Shown here one piece after another: positions 61,241 to 64,000 of a stretch of DNA of 64,000 nucleotides (the stretch's first letter is position 1; every line of letters starts with the position of its first letter). The DNA comes from Cupriavidus numazuensis (GTDB lineage: Bacteria; Pseudomonadota; Gammaproteobacteria; Burkholderiales; Burkholderiaceae), in contig NZ_CAJPVI010000033.1 in NCBI RefSeq assembly GCF_905397435.1, positions 39,465 to 103,464 on the forward strand, read 5' to 3'. The position numbers were made by a program, and so were the translations under genes. Under the pieces are notes generated by a model. That model ran no database searches. It was not told where the DNA came from and was given only the letters and a program-made list of their open reading frames with translations.

Positions 61241-62233
61241 TTAGTATGCCGAAAAGCTCCACGACTTCGCGATAGGCACGCCATTGCGGGCGCCGATGAA
61301 CGAGGCGGTGTACGTACCTGCAGGGACCGGCTTCGTTGGCAGCAGGAACGCCACACCTCTGAAGATCCGTGCGTCCTCGGTGGCCACGACAGCCGAGCCA
61401 GGCTTTGAGTCGCTGGACACGAGAATGCGTGCCGGCACTGGCTCATCGCGGCGGTCTCTCAGCTCGAAGGTCTCCACGGTCAAAACATCTGCAGCCGTCT
61501 CGACGTTGACGCGAAACATGATCGGCGGCCCGGCAGTTTCGAGGTCCGGTGCCGGATTTGGGATCTCGTTGCCAGGAACGAAGGTGCCAGGGACGACCGC
61601 GCTATCACTCGGAAAGTACGCGCTCGCGCTCGTGGCCAGCTGCTGGCCTCCCCACTGTGCCAGCCCATATCCGCCATCGGTGATGGCAGTCACCACTGCA
61701 AAGTTCGCGACGCAGTAGTCATCGCGCATTGCGATGCCGACAGTCTCCTGGTTGCCCGTGATTCCTTGCAAATGGTAGATTGAGTTCGCCAGTGATCGAA
61801 GGCACGCACCCATTTCTCCGCGATAGGCCATCTGCCCGACCCACTGCTTGTTTGATCCGCCGGCGGCGATCACCTGTTGGTAAGGATCGTCGTGGGTGTA
61901 ACCTTTCGCGCCCCGGACTTCGGTATGGGCCACAATGCCGTTGGCCTGCATGTAGCCAAGATGGTTTTCCGCAGCGGCATCAAGTGTCGGATCTTGCCGG
62001 AGCGCGCCGACTCCCATCGTCCTACGGATCGCGTTGAGGTCGTTGAAGAACGACAAGCGTGGATCAGTGCGTCCGTAGGTCGGGGCGGGAACGCTGGCGA
62101 CCGGAGCGCGGGACGCCTGTTGTGGCGCATCGACCGCGGTGCTCAACGCCGCCGGCGCTGTGGCGGCGGGACGCGGACCAGCACATGCAGCGAGGAGCGC
62201 GGTCGCTCCTGAAATAATGGATAAGGTTCTCAC
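61241..62233 (-). CDS. CAP-domain (SCP/PR-1-like) lipoprotein 2
   Basis: A 330-residue lipoprotein with lipobox Cys in ATALLAACAGPRP. CAP domain (about 60-230): RLSFFNDLNAIRRTMGVGAL, NHLGYMQANGIVAHTEVRG, GACLRSLANSIYHLQGITGN and CVANFAVVTA. The C-terminal Ig-like part ends ARNGVPIAKSWSFSAY, nearly the same as in CAP protein 1. The two are about half identical, an old tandem duplication. Transcribed separately, since a terminator lies between. Confidence 0.8.
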   Translation of the reverse strand: MRTLSIISGATALLAACAGPRPAATAPAALSTAVDAPQQASRAPVASVPAPTYGRTDPRLSFFNDLNAIRRTMGVGALRQDPTLDAAAENHLGYMQANGIVAHTEVRGAKGYTHDDPYQQVIAAGGSNKQWVGQMAYRGEMGACLRSLANSIYHLQGITGNQETVGIAMRDDYCVANFAVVTAITDGGYGLAQWGGQQLATSASAYFPSDSAVVPGTFVPGNEIPNPAPDLETAGPPIMFRVNVETAADVLTVETFELRDRRDEPVPARILVSSDSKPGSAVVATEDARIFRGVAFLLPTKPVPAGTYTASFIGARNGVPIAKSWSFSAY

Positions 62234-62599
62234 GGTGCTACGGTAGTCTGAACGTATGCGATCCGATGTGGCGAACCGCGTAAATTCAGCCTACCGATGC
62301 CCCATCGAAATCAAGCCTGTGCGCCACGGCTCAATTACTGCTGTGAGACGGGGCGTTTGGAGATTCGTCGGCGCGGTGGGCGCAAACTGTAGCCCCACGC
62401 TAGAAGGGGGGCAATGAGAAGCTCGCTTGCGCGATCGGAATGTTAGACAGCAACGGCTCCAGACACCCAAACTCTCGACGATGGGGCGCCCCCAAAAAAA
62501 ACGACGACCCAAGGGGTCGCCGTGAAGCGGACGTCGAGAAGGGTCTTCTCGTGGGGGCCATTGTCAGGCTGCCGGTCGCAAGCGCCTATCCCAACTTGC
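62234..62599 (-). terminator. Intergenic region with a terminator at 62493-62523
   Basis: No gene is supported in this gap. It holds the promoter of CAP protein 2 and, on the minus strand at 62523-62493, a stem (CGGCGACC/GGGTCGTCG) followed by eight T. That terminator closes the FlhD-FlhC-like gene. Confidence 0.75.
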
Positions 62600-63823
62600 T
62601 TAGGGATTGACGCGCGGGCGGCCCCGTTTCCTTCGACGCAACGGCGAGTTCGGAGATGAGAGCGCGCCCGAGCAGCACGGGCACTGAAATGACTGTGACA
62701 GCTCAATCTTCGCTGCAGTATTGGAGGCTAGATATGGGGTTGCGCAGCTCCTGCAGGCCCTGATGGCAAGATCTTCGTCCGTCGAGAGCGAGCGTGCCAG
62801 GTGGAATGCTCTCTCAGATGGCATGAAGTTATCGCTAAAGAAGCGACGGCTGATGTCCATGGCAGAGATGAAGGCCTCAGGAATCGTTGCCTGTTCAGCC
62901 AGAGCGCTGCGGAACAACCAAATCAACGTCGTAGATTGGACGCGTCGCGAGGCCGATTCCAGATACCAGGCGGGAGATCCAGGCGGTTGCCCTGATGGAG
63001 ATGACTCGCCGTGAATGCGAACGTAAAGGTCCCGCATCTTGTCGACTGTTACGTTGAACAGTGCCGCGACACCCTTCGCGCGACAGCGCAAGCGGATAAA
63101 GCCTTCGCAGAATGCTTGATTGACGTAGCGGGGCAACCGAAAATTACCCCATGCGCCAGAGTGTGGGAGGCGATCCGCGCGAATCGGTGCACTGTCCATA
63201 ATGTAGTGCGCTACGACATCGGGCGTTAAGCGGCCTGCGTTGACCTCGAACCAGAAGAGGCGACTTGGCAAACGCCACTTGAACAGTGGGATACGCCGTT
63301 CGGCGATAGCGAGATCAATCTGATGCTGTGGAATTGACCTTAAGTAGTCGGCCAGCTCGATCGACATCCCAAGCAGTGGTGCCGCCAACAATGACATGTT
63401 GAGCACGTCATAGATGGCGTTGATATATGCCCGATTGGCCTGCTCTAGTTGCATGGATTGGACCAGCGACAGCTCTGGCGTCATTTGGGAAAGCAGGCTG
63501 ACGCTCGATGTCGGAGTGCGACCCTCGATGTAGCTCCTCCAATCGTCGGGCGAGGTTAGGGTCGGGAGATAGGCGAGGAATGGTGTAGCGAATACCACCG
63601 ACATCGACTTTTGATCATCCCGCAACCGCTCAATGTCGGCATGCTCGACTTCATATATTGAGGAGAGCCCTTTCGTGACCGCAAGCGCATTTACCGTGTA
63701 TGTCGTCAGCCGAAAGTTTGCAGACAGAATTCGATCCAGAACCCAATATGGAATCATGAACTGGTCGGAGAGATCTTTTGTGTGACGTCGCTTCATTGTT
63801 ATATTATTGTGAATCGGTTGCAT
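62600..63823 (-). CDS. Single-chain FlhD-FlhC-like transcription activator with AT-hook
   Basis: A 407-residue protein (or 398 if it starts at Met10, 63796; neither has a clear ribosome site). Residues about 133-186 resemble FlhD: INAIYDVLNMSLLA, LLGMSIELADYL, QHQIDLAIAERRIPLFKWRL, matching FlhD IYDIN, RLGINEEMATTL and QMVKLAETNQLVCHFRF. Residues about 238-385 resemble FlhC: MRDLYVRIHGESSPSGQPPG, then SPAWYL, SERAFHLARSL and the zinc set C357-x2-C360 and C381-x2-C384. The tail has KRGRPR, an AT-hook. The first 130 residues are unrecognised. FlhD and FlhC are normally separate chains; their relatives SetCD and AcaCD switch on transfer of SXT and IncA/C elements. Confidence 0.75.
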   Translation of the reverse strand: MQPIHNNITMKRRHTKDLSDQFMIPYWVLDRILSANFRLTTYTVNALAVTKGLSSIYEVEHADIERLRDDQKSMSVVFATPFLAYLPTLTSPDDWRSYIEGRTPTSSVSLLSQMTPELSLVQSMQLEQANRAYINAIYDVLNMSLLAAPLLGMSIELADYLRSIPQHQIDLAIAERRIPLFKWRLPSRLFWFEVNAGRLTPDVVAHYIMDSAPIRADRLPHSGAWGNFRLPRYVNQAFCEGFIRLRCRAKGVAALFNVTVDKMRDLYVRIHGESSPSGQPPGSPAWYLESASRRVQSTTLIWLFRSALAEQATIPEAFISAMDISRRFFSDNFMPSERAFHLARSLSTDEDLAIRACRSCATPYLASNTAAKIELSQSFQCPCCSGALSSPNSPLRRRKRGRPRVNP

Positions 63824-64000
63824 GATTAAGTAGCTCGTGAAAGTCCTGGACCGTGTCCCTTAGGCTACCGATTATCGCCCGGTGTTGTGCCCATAGCGTT
63901 ATACACATCTCAGCGCCCACCGCGGCCCCCAATGAAGCGTTTACCTTCAGTGATTCGCGAGCATCGCTTGTAAACTTCGTCGAGATCGCGTTTACTTTGG
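63804..64000 (-). CDS. C-terminal end of an unidentified gene (continues past the window)
   Basis: On the minus strand an open frame enters from base 63998 and stops with TAA at 63804-63806. It reads KVNAISTKFTSDARESLKVN, then LWAQHRAIIGSLRDTVQDFH, helical and gene-like. It overlaps the first possible start of the activator gene by 20 bp or ends eight bases before the second, so the two are probably coupled. The family is not recognisable from 65 residues. Confidence 0.6.
   Translation of the reverse strand, partial: KVNAISTKFTSDARESLKVNASLGAAVGAEMCITLWAQHRAIIGSLRDTVQDFHELLNHATDSQ

Overview
The window is high-GC DNA of a beta-proteobacterium of the Burkholderiaceae, most likely Cupriavidus or Ralstonia. 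This is inferred from codon use, from the N-type ATPase operon, and from the gene repertoire; no marker gene fixes the species. It reads as accessory or megaplasmid DNA. The left third carries metabolic and stress genes. The rest is the backbone of a large conjugative element.

Left part (1-17.7 kb): the end of a sugar ABC permease gene; a large bifunctional penicillin-binding protein; a scrambled relic of a branched-chain amino acid ABC operon (livF/livH/livM pieces on alternating strands); a Spy/CpxP-like Gly-Met-rich periplasmic protein; and a complete N-type F-ATPase operon in the order atpD-C-Q-B-E-F-A-G. No atpR is present, and AtpF ends in a delta-like domain. Then come an amino acid ABC binding protein, an orphan Rieske protein, a DegP/HtrA lipoprotein protease, and small stress-type proteins.

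Middle (18-32.8 kb): an IS630-family element with a frameshifted transposase; several broken small genes; a parA-parB-rep-type cassette; an AbiEi-like/MntA/HepT toxin-antitoxin module; a truncated group II intron sitting behind a terminator; and a second, inverted, partly decayed parB-tail/rep cassette. Fragments of a helicase and an intact UvrD-type helicase follow. An array of short iteron-like repeats lies just before the conjugation genes.

Right part (32.8-64 kb): two divergent transfer blocks leave a shared regulatory region at 44.26-44.66 kb. Leftward run virB11, virB2-virB6, a MobH/TraI_2-like protein whose relaxase motifs are substituted, the coupling protein traD, and accessory membrane proteins. 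Rightward run virB8-virB10, two lytic transglycosylases, a VirB9/TcpQ-like protein, and a type IVb pilus set pilL-N-P-O-Q-R-S-M-V. Together they would build a VirB-type secretion channel plus a thin pilus for mating-pair stabilisation. Two tandem CAP-domain lipoproteins follow. Near the right end is a single-chain protein that joins a FlhD-like segment, a FlhC-like zinc domain and a C-terminal AT-hook. This is a candidate master activator of transfer, analogous in role to SetCD/AcaCD.

Most interesting: the FlhD-FlhC fusion; the motif-less MobH homologue; the 28-bp nested inverted repeats in the shared virB promoter region; the inverted duplicate rep cassette; and pilins that begin almost at the mature N-terminus.
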